A stretch of DNA of 64,000 bases from Acidimicrobiales bacterium. GTDB lineage: Bacteria > Actinomycetota > Acidimicrobiia > Acidimicrobiales > Poriferisodalaceae. The DNA lies in the NCBI GenBank assembly GCA_009843525.1, contig VYDH01000018.1, positions 1 to 64,000 on the forward strand. Direction: 5' to 3'. Shown here piece after piece: positions 7,685 through 16,004 of this stretch (within the stretch, counting starts at the first letter, position 1; every line of letters begins with the position of its first letter). The translations under genes were made by a program, and so were the position numbers. Under the pieces are notes generated by a model, which was not told the origin of the DNA, did not search any database, and saw only the letters and a program-made list of their open reading frames with translations.

Positions 7685-8785
7685 GTGACCGACGATCAGG
7701 ACGCAGCCGGCATCAGACCGGTACCGGGTGACAAGCGGCCCCGACCCGCACCGCCTCCGTCCGAGCGCGATACGAACGATGCTTCGTCCCGAGACGATGA
7801 CGAGGTCGGACTGTGGTCACCACTGCCTCCCGGGAAACCACGGCCTGCGCCGCCTCCCGGGTCAAACCCCGAACGGCCATGGAGGTACGTCCCCCGACAG
7901 GCGCCGGGCGAGCTGCGGCGGATTCCCGATCTCATTCGTGATTCGTTGTCGCTCATCGGTCGGCGCTGGCGACCCTTCGGGGAATTCGTCCTGATCGGTG
8001 TCGCGGGATACCTCGTGGCATTCGTGATGCTGTTCTTGGGGTTGAACGCGCTGTTCAATGGACAGTTCTTCTCCAAGATCTCCGAGCTGACGGACCCGAC
8101 GGGCGGCACGGTGGTCGACTACGAAGCGTGGCTCGAGTCATTCGATGTGACGCCGACGACCACGGCCATCGTCCTGCTGTTCGCCTTCGGGTTCGCGTGC
8201 TGCCTCGGCTTTCTGGTGCAAGAAATCGCCGTAACGCGGATGGCTTTCGATGACGTCCGAGGACGACCCATCAACTTCGGGGAAACACTCATGGCGGCCA
8301 TACGGCGCATGCCCAAGATCTTCGGCTTGTCAGTACTCCTCGGCTTGGTCATGGCCCTGGTGGGGTGCGGTCTCAGCGTGCTTCTGTTGTGGGCCGCACC
8401 TGTGCTCGGTGTCCTCTGGCTGCTGGCGTATCTCGTGGCATTCGTCGTGTTCTTCCCGCTGCTGGTCGTCTACTTCGTGATGGCCTATGTCGAGCCTCGC
8501 ATACCTTCGCCACGGCGCTGGTGGCGACTCATTCGTGGCAGGAAAGCGGCCATCTGGGGGCGGGTCATGCTGCTGGGTTTCGCAGCGAACCTCGTCGGTT
8601 TCGGGCTCACCGCTGGATTGGGTGCGCTGCCGCTGCCCGCCTTGTACGGCGACCTCTTCATCAACGCCGCCGTCTTCCCGCTCATCTTCGTCCTGGGTGC
8701 GGTGTTCCACTTGCTGATCTACACCGATCTGATGACTCGCGAACAGCCCGTAAGCCCGCAGGCCGAGGTTGAGCCACAGGGCTGA
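7685..8785 (+). CDS. Multi-pass membrane protein, first of three tandem paralogues
   Basis: The protein has 366 residues. About 75 N-terminal residues are Pro/Arg/Asp-rich and probably cytosolic. A short amphipathic lead (LRRIPDLIRDSLSLIGRRW) is followed by about six hydrophobic segments, near residues 95-120, 155-180, 210-235, 238-265, 297-320 and 325-350. The landmarks KAAIWGRVML near residue 290 and IYTDL near the end are shared with the next two proteins. The layout recalls the membrane domain of GPDPase/YciC-like proteins, but no catalytic domain is attached and I cannot assign a function. It starts at GTG behind its own leaderless promoter. Confidence 0.85.
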   Translation: MTDDQDAAGIRPVPGDKRPRPAPPPSERDTNDASSRDDDEVGLWSPLPPGKPRPAPPPGSNPERPWRYVPRQAPGELRRIPDLIRDSLSLIGRRWRPFGEFVLIGVAGYLVAFVMLFLGLNALFNGQFFSKISELTDPTGGTVVDYEAWLESFDVTPTTTAIVLLFAFGFACCLGFLVQEIAVTRMAFDDVRGRPINFGETLMAAIRRMPKIFGLSVLLGLVMALVGCGLSVLLLWAAPVLGVLWLLAYLVAFVVFFPLLVVYFVMAYVEPRIPSPRRWWRLIRGRKAAIWGRVMLLGFAANLVGFGLTAGLGALPLPALYGDLFINAAVFPLIFVLGAVFHLLIYTDLMTREQPVSPQAEVEPQG

Positions 8786-8840
8786 TGCCGGCAGGTCCGG
8801 TTTGACGCGGCACTCACCATCCCCTAACGGAGGGCTTCGC

Positions 8841-8846
8841 TAGCTT
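8841..8846 (+). promoter_or_regulatory. TAGCTT -10 box, leaderless promoter of the second membrane protein
   Basis: TAGCTT ends 6 nt before GTG 8853, the same spacing as for its paralogues. Confidence 0.65.
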
Positions 8847-8852
8847 CACTGC

Positions 8853-9842
8853 GTGCCCGTCGGCCGCCCACCGCAGCAGGAAACGCCGCAGATCGTCCGT
8901 CAGATTCCTCGGACGGAGCCTCTCGACGCGGTCGAAGCACCCGAAGAACCGCCTGCAGATCCACCTGAACCGTTCTTCTGGACCAGACCCTCCGAACCCG
9001 AACCCGGAACGCTTCGGCCCATCCGGGCCCTCATCGGCGACACGTTCCGCTTCACCATGCGCCAGTGGTCAACAATGCTGTTGGTGGCGGTACCAGCCGC
9101 CGCTCTGGTGGTCTTCGCCGGCCTCGTGAGTTGGGCGGCATACGAGCAGCTCGTAGCGCCCGCGGACGCGAGTCGCAGGTCGATTGCCGGTTTCGCGCTC
9201 ATTTCCATGGTCAGCGGGTGGGTGACTGCGCTTGGGATTTACTTCCAGACCATTGCCGTTGCCTTCCTCGTCAGGCAACAAGCCCAAAGCCGATCGATGC
9301 AGTCCGGAGCGGCCTGCGCTTGGGCGTTGCGGCGCCTCCCGCGAGTGGTGACGGCCAACGTGGTGTACGGACTGCTCGTCGCAGCGGTATTCGGCGCTCC
9401 GCTCGTCTTCTTGGGGTTGTACTTGTCCGAACGCGACATCTGGCTGCTGCAGCCTTGGACCTACTTGATCGCAGGTGTCCTTGCGTACACGGCACCGCAG
9501 ATCAATATCTACTTCAGTGCTCTCAAGCTCGAAGAGCGACGACCGAAGTTCCGCTGGGCACGGAAGCTCTGTCGTGGCCGGGCCGGTGCCATTTGGGGGC
9601 GCGTCTTGCTCTGGCAGTTGGTTTATGTCGCCTTCCTAGCCATGTGGCAGATCGTTGCGCCCGAACCGCGGAGCGTCGGCTCCATTTCGCTCTCTGTCAT
9701 CTATCTCGTGGTGCCCGGGGCAATCTTGACAACTGCATACACGCACATCTACGCGGATCTTGCGGGTATCGCCAGAGACGGAAAAGCCTCAGTCGGCGAG
9801 CGTGGGACCGGGTACATCCTCCAGGTGCCGACTCGGACCTAG
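8853..9842 (+). CDS. Multi-pass membrane protein, second of three tandem paralogues
   Basis: The protein has 329 residues. The N-terminal 60 residues are acidic and Pro-rich (EAPEEPPADPPEPFFW). Then come LRPIRALIGDTFRFTMRQW and about six hydrophobic segments. GAIWGRVLLWQL and the late IYADL match the other two copies. Overall identity to its neighbours is low outside these motifs, so the duplications are old. It has an individual leaderless promoter, and its stop codon TAG (9840-9842) forms part of the promoter of the next gene. Function unknown; a transport or membrane-organising role is possible but not shown. Confidence 0.85.
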   Translation: MPVGRPPQQETPQIVRQIPRTEPLDAVEAPEEPPADPPEPFFWTRPSEPEPGTLRPIRALIGDTFRFTMRQWSTMLLVAVPAAALVVFAGLVSWAAYEQLVAPADASRRSIAGFALISMVSGWVTALGIYFQTIAVAFLVRQQAQSRSMQSGAACAWALRRLPRVVTANVVYGLLVAAVFGAPLVFLGLYLSERDIWLLQPWTYLIAGVLAYTAPQINIYFSALKLEERRPKFRWARKLCRGRAGAIWGRVLLWQLVYVAFLAMWQIVAPEPRSVGSISLSVIYLVVPGAILTTAYTHIYADLAGIARDGKASVGERGTGYILQVPTRT

Positions 9843-9845
9843 CAT
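9840..9845 (+). promoter_or_regulatory. TAGCAT -10 box overlapping the upstream stop codon
   Basis: TAGCAT begins with the TAG stop of the second membrane protein and ends 6 nt before GTG 9852. The third paralogue can therefore be transcribed independently. Confidence 0.65.
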
Positions 9846-9851
9846 CTCGCC

Positions 9852-10769
9852 GTGGCTGACGACGACATGCGGCCGCGCCCCGTTCCGCCTCCTGCCGGGT
9901 CGTCGCGCGGCGAGAGGCGGCCCGGCAAGCACCGCCCGATGGGCGCACTGTGGGCCGACACCTTCTCGGTAGTCGGCAAGCGATGGCGGGACCTCGCCGT
10001 CGCGGCCATCGTGGGCTCTGCCATCTTGCTCGTTGCCCTGGTGGCTGGGCTCGTAGGCGTCGACGAGCTGTTCGATGGGCAGTTCTGGGAGAAGATCGAC
10101 GCTCTCTTCAGCGGTGAGATCCAGACATCCGCAGAAATCGACGCATGGATGGCTTCGTTTCAGCTCACCCTGTCGCCGCAAGCGCTGAGCCTGCTGATAG
10201 CGGCGCTTGTCGCCAGCTTTCTTGCCATTCTTCAAGCGGCCGCAAGCGCTCAGGTCGCCCGCCAAGAACTCTCAGGCATGGATGCAGGCGGCAATGCTGC
10301 CATGAGCATCGCTATCAGTCGGCTGCCGGTCCTGCTGCTCGTCAACCTCGTGCTGTTCACCGTGCAGGCGGCGGTGTTTGGCATCAACGTCGGGCTGAAT
10401 GCGGTGGCCTACCCGCTCGGGGTTCTGTGGGACGTAGTGACCCTGGTGGTCATGGCGGTGGTGGCTCCCCTCTTGACCATCCTGTGGGTGATGGCGTACT
10501 TGGAACCAGGAGTTCCGTCGCTGCGCCGCTGGGTCGGGCTGCTGGGACGCAGCAAGGCCGCGACGTGGGGCCGTGTCGTCCTGTTGGACCTCGTTCGCAT
10601 GATCTTGGCGGCGGCTGTCTTCTTCGTGCTGATGGTGTCGACGGTCCCGTTTGCTTATGCCTTGGCCATCGTGATCGTGCTGGTCTGGCCCCTGACCGTC
10701 GGCGTCGTCACCGTCGCGCAGGTGATCATGTACGAGGACCTTGCCAGCGACAGCTCGGGCGCGTGCTGA
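9852..10769 (+). CDS. Multi-pass membrane protein, third of three tandem paralogues
   Basis: The protein has 305 residues. A short N-terminal region (about 30 residues, Arg/Pro-rich) is followed by MGALWADTFSVVGKRWRDLA and about six hydrophobic stretches. KAATWGRVVLLDLVRM and a terminal MYEDL are the shared landmarks. VDELFDGQFWEKIDALFSGE after the first membrane helix closely parallels NALFNGQFFSKISEL of the first copy, which makes copies one and three the closer pair. No function can be assigned. The stop TGA is embedded in the promoter-like TGAAAT of the next gene. Confidence 0.85.
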   Translation: MADDDMRPRPVPPPAGSSRGERRPGKHRPMGALWADTFSVVGKRWRDLAVAAIVGSAILLVALVAGLVGVDELFDGQFWEKIDALFSGEIQTSAEIDAWMASFQLTLSPQALSLLIAALVASFLAILQAAASAQVARQELSGMDAGGNAAMSIAISRLPVLLLVNLVLFTVQAAVFGINVGLNAVAYPLGVLWDVVTLVVMAVVAPLLTILWVMAYLEPGVPSLRRWVGLLGRSKAATWGRVVLLDLVRMILAAAVFFVLMVSTVPFAYALAIVIVLVWPLTVGVVTVAQVIMYEDLASDSSGAC

Positions 10770-10772
10770 AAT
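10767..10772 (+). promoter_or_regulatory. TGAAAT promoter-like box before the first double CoA-transferase
   Basis: TGAAAT ends 6 nt before ATG 10779 and is embedded in a 19-base stretch that recurs, with one mismatch, before the next paralogue (13389). Confidence 0.4.
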
Positions 10773-10778
10773 GTGCGC

Positions 10779-13328
10779 ATGAGTGGGGATACGAATTCCG
10801 ATGCCCGGGGCGTTCTGGCCGACTACCGCGTCATTGACCTGACCGACGAGCGCGGCCACCTGGCCGGGGCGATCTGGGCGCAGATGGGTGCTGATGTGAT
10901 CGCGATCGAGCCTCTCGAAGGCTCGTCGGCGCGCAGGTTGGCCCCCTTCGCAGGCGATGTCGAAGGACCGGAGCGCTCGCTGCACCACTGGTCCTACAAC
11001 CGTGGCAAGCGCAGCGTGGTGCTCGACCTCGGCACGGCCGAAGGCGTCGAGCACGCCAAGGCGCTCATCGCCGGGGCCGACGTCGTGTTCGAGTGCTTCG
11101 AGCCCGGTGAGGCGGAAGCACTGGGCCTCGGCCGCGATGTCCTGGCCGAGCTCAACCCTGCGCTCATCCATGTCTCGATCACGCCATTCGGCAGCGACGG
11201 ACCCAAGGCCAACTGGATGGCATCAGATCTGGGGCTGCAGGCCTCAGCGGTGAACATGGCCGTCACCGGCGACAAGGACCGTGCGCCGCTGCGTGCCGGG
11301 GGCACGCTGCCCCAAGCCATGCACAATGCCGCCTCCGAAGGGGCCGGCGCAGCACTCATTGCCCTGTGGGAACGCCAGACCCGCTCGGGGCTCGGCCAGC
11401 ACATCGACATGTCCGCACAGCAGTCGATGAGCCAGGCATCCATGTCGTCGACGCTCAACACGTCGCTGAATGCCACCGTGACTCAGCGCATCGCCGGCGG
11501 CGCCAGCCTGCAAGGCATCGACATCCAGCTCATGTGGGCCTGTGCCGACGGACACGCGTCGGTGACGTTCCTGTTCGGGCCCGGCTTCCGCGCCTTCACC
11601 CAGAATCTCATGGACTGGGTGCACGAAGAGGGTTTTTGCGACGAGGCCACGAGAGACAAGAACTGGACCGAGTACGCCATGATGCTGCTCGACGGCCGTG
11701 AGCCGGTCTCCGAGTACGAGCGGCTCAAGCAGCTCCTGACCGGGTTCTTCGCTACCAAGACCAAGGCCGAGCTGCTCGACGCGGCGATGAGCCGCCGGCT
11801 GCTCATCACCCCGGTGTCGACGACAGGCGAGGTGGTCGACTCCGAGCAGCTCGCGGTCCGTGAGTACTGGGAGGACGTCGACCACAGCGATGTGGTGCCT
11901 CAAGATGAGACAGGTGCGGGCGCAGGCTCGTTCGATCCCGCCGCAGTGCGCTACCCGGGCGCGTTTGCGAAGTTCACCGAGACCCCGCTCGTCAACCTGC
12001 GACGAGCGCCCACGCTGGGCGAACACACCGGCGAAGTGCTGGCCGAGCTGGACGCATCGGAGCGCCTGCCAGCCGTGCCGGCGTCGATTGCTCCGGTGGC
12101 GCACACCTCGCCGCCGCTCGAGGGCGTGAAGGTGCTCGATTTCATGTGGGCCATGGCCGGCCCTGCGGCGTCGCGGGTGCTCGCCGATTACGGCGCCGAG
12201 GTGATCCGGGTCGAGTCGGCCAACAAGCTCGACGCTGTGCGCTCCATCCAGCCGTTTCATGACGACGTCGGCGACCCTGACGGCTCGGGCCTGTTCAGCA
12301 ACTTGAACGCAGGCAAGCGCGGCCTCGCGCTCGACATGTCCAAGCCCGAAGCGCTCGACGTCATCTGGGACCTCATTGACTGGGCTGACGTGATCCTGGA
12401 ATCGTTCTCTCCCAAGGCCATGACGGGCTGGGGCATGGGTTGGTCCCAGGTGCTCGAACGGCGGCCGGACGTCGTGATGGCGTCGAGCTGCCTGATGGGC
12501 CAGACCGGGCCGCTGGCGCTGCTAGCGGGCTTCGGCACGATGGCTGCGGCAATCTCGGGGTTCTTCTATCCCGTCGGGTGGCCCGACCGTGCACCGGCGG
12601 GACCCTTCACCGCGTACACCGACTACACCTCGCCCCGCTGGCTGGTGGCTGCGGTGATGGGGGCGTTGGAGCACAAGCGGCAGACCGGCCGGGGGCAGTA
12701 CGTGGACCTGTCCCAGTCCGAAGCGGCGCTGCACCTGATGGCGCCCGCCCTGCTCGAGCGGACCACCAACGGCCGCATCTGGGAAGCGGCCGGCAATCGG
12801 GACTTGGTGTTTGCGCCCCAAGGTGCGTACCAGACCGCTGCAGGCAGCTCGGCCGGTGATGACCACGACGACAACTGGATTGCGATCTCGTGCCTTGACG
12901 ACGGCCAGTGGGTTGCGCTGGCCGGCGCCATGGGCCGCGACGACCTCGCGCCACTGAGCGCCGCCGAGCGCCACGTACGGCACGACGAGCTAGACGGCGT
13001 CATCTCGGCGTGGACCCGAGAACACGACGGCAACGAGCTGATGGCCGAGCTGCAAGCTGCGGGCGTGGCCGCCCACATCGTGCAGAACTCGCCGGAGTTC
13101 ACGGTGGATCCGCAGTTGCTGCACCGCAACGCGCTGGTTGAGGTGCCGCACGGCAAGCAGGGCACCACGACAGTCGAGAACACGCGCTTCGTGATGTCGC
13201 GCACTCCAGCTCAGGTGGACCGCGGCGGACCGACGCTCGGCGAGCACACCTTTGAGGTGCTCACCGAGACGCTCGCCTACGACGGCGACCGCATCGCAGA
13301 GCTCGCGGTGGCAGAACTGCTCGAGTAG
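10779..13328 (+). CDS. Double-domain family III (CaiB/BaiF) CoA-transferase, copy 1
   Basis: The protein has 849 residues, twice the usual 390-430, with two family III CoA-transferase domains (about 10-425 and 445-849). Such enzymes move CoA between carboxylic acids. Domain 1 shows GAIWAQMGADVIAIEP, NRGKRSVVLDL, LIHVSITPFGSDGP and Asp150 in ASDLGLQASA, at the place of the catalytic Asp. Domain 2 repeats the fold (VKVLDFMWAMAGPAASRVLA, GQYVDLSQSEAALHL), but the corresponding position in GFGTMAAAISGF is Gly. It is followed by a closely related copy. ATG 10779 is preferred over GTG 10773 by promoter spacing. The substrate is unknown; family members act on oxalate, carnitine, bile acids and aromatic succinates. 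Confidence 0.88.
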   Translation: MSGDTNSDARGVLADYRVIDLTDERGHLAGAIWAQMGADVIAIEPLEGSSARRLAPFAGDVEGPERSLHHWSYNRGKRSVVLDLGTAEGVEHAKALIAGADVVFECFEPGEAEALGLGRDVLAELNPALIHVSITPFGSDGPKANWMASDLGLQASAVNMAVTGDKDRAPLRAGGTLPQAMHNAASEGAGAALIALWERQTRSGLGQHIDMSAQQSMSQASMSSTLNTSLNATVTQRIAGGASLQGIDIQLMWACADGHASVTFLFGPGFRAFTQNLMDWVHEEGFCDEATRDKNWTEYAMMLLDGREPVSEYERLKQLLTGFFATKTKAELLDAAMSRRLLITPVSTTGEVVDSEQLAVREYWEDVDHSDVVPQDETGAGAGSFDPAAVRYPGAFAKFTETPLVNLRRAPTLGEHTGEVLAELDASERLPAVPASIAPVAHTSPPLEGVKVLDFMWAMAGPAASRVLADYGAEVIRVESANKLDAVRSIQPFHDDVGDPDGSGLFSNLNAGKRGLALDMSKPEALDVIWDLIDWADVILESFSPKAMTGWGMGWSQVLERRPDVVMASSCLMGQTGPLALLAGFGTMAAAISGFFYPVGWPDRAPAGPFTAYTDYTSPRWLVAAVMGALEHKRQTGRGQYVDLSQSEAALHLMAPALLERTTNGRIWEAAGNRDLVFAPQGAYQTAAGSSAGDDHDDNWIAISCLDDGQWVALAGAMGRDDLAPLSAAERHVRHDELDGVISAWTREHDGNELMAELQAAGVAAHIVQNSPEFTVDPQLLHRNALVEVPHGKQGTTTVENTRFVMSRTPAQVDRGGPTLGEHTFEVLTETLAYDGDRIAELAVAELLE

Positions 13329-13388
13329 CGCCGGGGTCGCTGCACGAAGGCGCGGCGCCCAAGCCCGAACGGCGCTGCGCGTCCGTGC

Positions 13389-13394
13389 TGAAAT
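13389..13394 (+). promoter_or_regulatory. TGAAAT promoter-like box before the second double CoA-transferase
   Basis: It has the same box and 6-nt spacing to ATG 13401 as the first copy, indicating that the duplicated unit includes its promoter. Confidence 0.4.
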
Positions 13395-13400
13395 GTGCGG

Positions 13401-15959
13401 ATGCCTGACGCCTCGACTGATTCTGAGAACGCATCCATGCTGAGCCCGTTCCGGGTGCTGGATCTGACCGACGAGCGGGGCCACCTGTGCGGGGCGATCC
13501 TCGCCCAGATGGGCGCCGATGTCATCGCGGTGGAGCCTCCCGAGGGCTCGTCCGCACGGCGGATGGCCCCCTTTGCCGGGGACGTCCCCGATCCCGAGCG
13601 CTCACTGCATCACTGGGCCTACAACCGCGGCAAGCGCAGCGTGGTGCTGGATCTGGCGGACGACGATGGCGCAGAAACGCTGCGGGATCTGGCTGCGGCG
13701 GCCGACATCCTGATCGAATCGGCTGGCCCGGGCCAGATGGAGGCCCTGGGGCTGGGCTACGGCACGCTGTCGGAGATCAATCCCGAGCTGGTGTACGTGT
13801 CGATCTCGCCGTTCGGCTCCGACGGGCCCAAGGCCGACTGGGCAGTCTCGGACCTGACGTTGCAGGCATCGGCGGTGAACATGGCGATGACCGGCGATTC
13901 CGACCGGGCACCGGTGCGCACCGGCGGCCTGTTCCCGCAGGCATTCCACAACGCGGCCTCCGAGGCTGCAGGGGCCGCGCTGATCGCCTTGTGGGAGCGC
14001 CAGACGGTCTCGGGTCTCGGCCAGCACGTGGACATGTCGGCCCAACAGAGCATGAACCAGGCCTGCCAGTCGTACGCGCTGTCAACACCGCTGGGCGCGA
14101 CGCCGCCGACCCGCCACGCAGGCGGCGTGCTGGTCGAGGGCTTGCATGTCCAGCTGATGTGGCCGTGCAAGGACGGGCATGCCTCGGTGACGTTCCTGTT
14201 CGGGCCCGGCTTCCGTGCGTTCACGCAAAGCCTCATGGACTGGGTGTGCGAGGAGGGCTTCTGCGACGAGGCCACCCGCGACAAGAACTGGACCGAGTAC
14301 GCCATGATGCTGCTCGACGGCCGTGAGCCGATCTCGGAGTACGAGCGGCTGAAGCAGATCCTGCACGACTTCTTCGCCACCAAGACCAAGGCCGAGTTGC
14401 TGGACGCGGCCATGAGCCGCAGGGTGCTGATCACGCCGGTATGGACCGCCGACGAAGTGGTGGATTCACACCAGCTGGCCGCCCGCGACTACTGGGAGAC
14501 GGTCACTCAGGAACTGGTTGACGGGGACGGCAGTCCCGCCGAGGTGCGCTACCCGGGCCGCTATGCCCGCTTCAGTGCCACGCCGATGCAGCCGCTCGGC
14601 CCGCCGCCGAAGCTCGGCGAGCACACGGCTGAAGTCTTGGCCGAGCTGGACGAACAGTCCGAGGGTGAGGCAATCCGGGCGAGACCCCGTATCGAGGCCA
14701 CTGGTGCCGACGTGAGCGCCCAGACAGCCTCGACTGCGCGTCCGCTGGAGAACGTCAAGGTGCTCGACTTCATGTGGGCGATGGCGGGGCCCGCAGCAGC
14801 GCGGGTGCTGGCCGACTATGGGGCGGACATCATTCGAGTCGAGTCTGAGACGCGGCTCGAAGTGGCCCGTTCGCTGCAGCCATTCCGTGACGACATCGGC
14901 GACCCCGAGTACTCAGCGCTCTACAACAACATGAACGCCGGCAAGCGGGGCATCTGTCTGGACATGTCCAAGGCGGCTGCGCTGGACGTCATCTGGGATC
15001 TCATCGACTGGGCCGACGTGATCGTGGAGTCGTTCTCGCCGAAGGGCATGGCCGGCTTCGGGATGGGTTGGGAGCAAGTGCGTGAGCGCCGGCCCGACGT
15101 GATCATGGCGTCGAGCTGCCTGATGGGCCAGACCGGGCCGCTGGCGATGCTGGCGGGCTTCGGAACGATGGCCGCGGCGATCTCGGGATTCTTCTACCCG
15201 GTGGGTTGGCCTGACCGGGCGCCCTGCGGGCCGTTCGGCGCCTATACCGACTACACCTCGCCCCGCTGGCTGGTCGCGGCGGTGATGGGGGCGTTGGAAC
15301 ACCGGCGGCGCACCGGCGAGGGCCAGTACATCGACATGTCCCAAGCAGAGTCGGCGCTGCACCTGATGGCGCCGGCGGTGCTCGACCGCACGGTGAACGG
15401 CCGGGTGGCGCATCGGGTGGGCAACCGCGACCGGCACATTGCACCCCAGGGCGTCTACCAGACAGCCGCCAGCGACCAGTTCCACGCTGTCGTGCCCGAC
15501 GACAGCTGGATCGCGATCTCGTGCGTCGACGATGCCCAATGGCAGTCGCTGGCCGCGCTGATGGGCCGCGGTGACCTAGGCGATCTGACCGTGGCGGAGC
15601 GTCAAGAGCGCCACGATGAGCTCGACGAGGTCATCGCCGGATGGGCCCGCGGCCACGACGGCGTGGCATTGATGCACCGCCTGCAAGACATCGGCGTGGC
15701 TGCGCACATCGTGCAGAACTCGCCGGAGTACACCGTCGATCCGCAGGTCATCCACCGGGGTCAACAGGTCGAGGTGCCCCACGCCAAGCAGGGCACCACC
15801 ATCGTGGACGCCTCCCGCTTCGCGCTGTCTCGCACCCCAGCGCAGGTGACCTACGGCGGCCCGACGCTCGGCGAGCACACCTTCGACATCCTCACCGAGG
15901 TGCTCGGCTACGACAGCGACCGCATAGCCGAACTCGCCGTCGCCGAACTACTGGCCTGA
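13401..15959 (+). CDS. Double-domain family III (CaiB/BaiF) CoA-transferase, copy 2
   Basis: The protein has 852 residues and is a close paralogue of the preceding gene, roughly 70 percent identical by eye and colinear throughout. Domain 1 keeps the Asp in VSDLTLQASAVNM, while domain 2 has Gly in GFGTMAAAISGF. Near-identical blocks such as HASVTFLFGPGFRAFTQ and DKNWTEYAMMLLDGREP are shared. The regions that differ most are the interdomain linker (about 400-450) and the residues after VYQTAA, which may reflect different acyl groups. ATG 13401 gives the same promoter spacing as copy 1. Two active chains could form homo- or heterodimers; that is inference. Confidence 0.88.
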   Translation: MPDASTDSENASMLSPFRVLDLTDERGHLCGAILAQMGADVIAVEPPEGSSARRMAPFAGDVPDPERSLHHWAYNRGKRSVVLDLADDDGAETLRDLAAAADILIESAGPGQMEALGLGYGTLSEINPELVYVSISPFGSDGPKADWAVSDLTLQASAVNMAMTGDSDRAPVRTGGLFPQAFHNAASEAAGAALIALWERQTVSGLGQHVDMSAQQSMNQACQSYALSTPLGATPPTRHAGGVLVEGLHVQLMWPCKDGHASVTFLFGPGFRAFTQSLMDWVCEEGFCDEATRDKNWTEYAMMLLDGREPISEYERLKQILHDFFATKTKAELLDAAMSRRVLITPVWTADEVVDSHQLAARDYWETVTQELVDGDGSPAEVRYPGRYARFSATPMQPLGPPPKLGEHTAEVLAELDEQSEGEAIRARPRIEATGADVSAQTASTARPLENVKVLDFMWAMAGPAAARVLADYGADIIRVESETRLEVARSLQPFRDDIGDPEYSALYNNMNAGKRGICLDMSKAAALDVIWDLIDWADVIVESFSPKGMAGFGMGWEQVRERRPDVIMASSCLMGQTGPLAMLAGFGTMAAAISGFFYPVGWPDRAPCGPFGAYTDYTSPRWLVAAVMGALEHRRRTGEGQYIDMSQAESALHLMAPAVLDRTVNGRVAHRVGNRDRHIAPQGVYQTAASDQFHAVVPDDSWIAISCVDDAQWQSLAALMGRGDLGDLTVAERQERHDELDEVIAGWARGHDGVALMHRLQDIGVAAHIVQNSPEYTVDPQVIHRGQQVEVPHAKQGTTIVDASRFALSRTPAQVTYGGPTLGEHTFDILTEVLGYDSDRIAELAVAELLA

Positions 15960-16004
15960 CTCACGCCGGTTCGACTCATCGAGGCCGGCCGGCGACGGCG
16001 GTCG

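Noticed and set aside
15964..15980. GGTTCGACTC resembling a tRNA T-arm
   Set aside because: The flanking bases do not form the T-stem, and no other arm of a tRNA can be folded around it.
15960..16004. Inverted repeat CGCCGG/CCGGCG between convergent genes as terminator
   Set aside because: The stem is only 6 bp with a 19-base loop and competes with other GC pairings; too weak to list.
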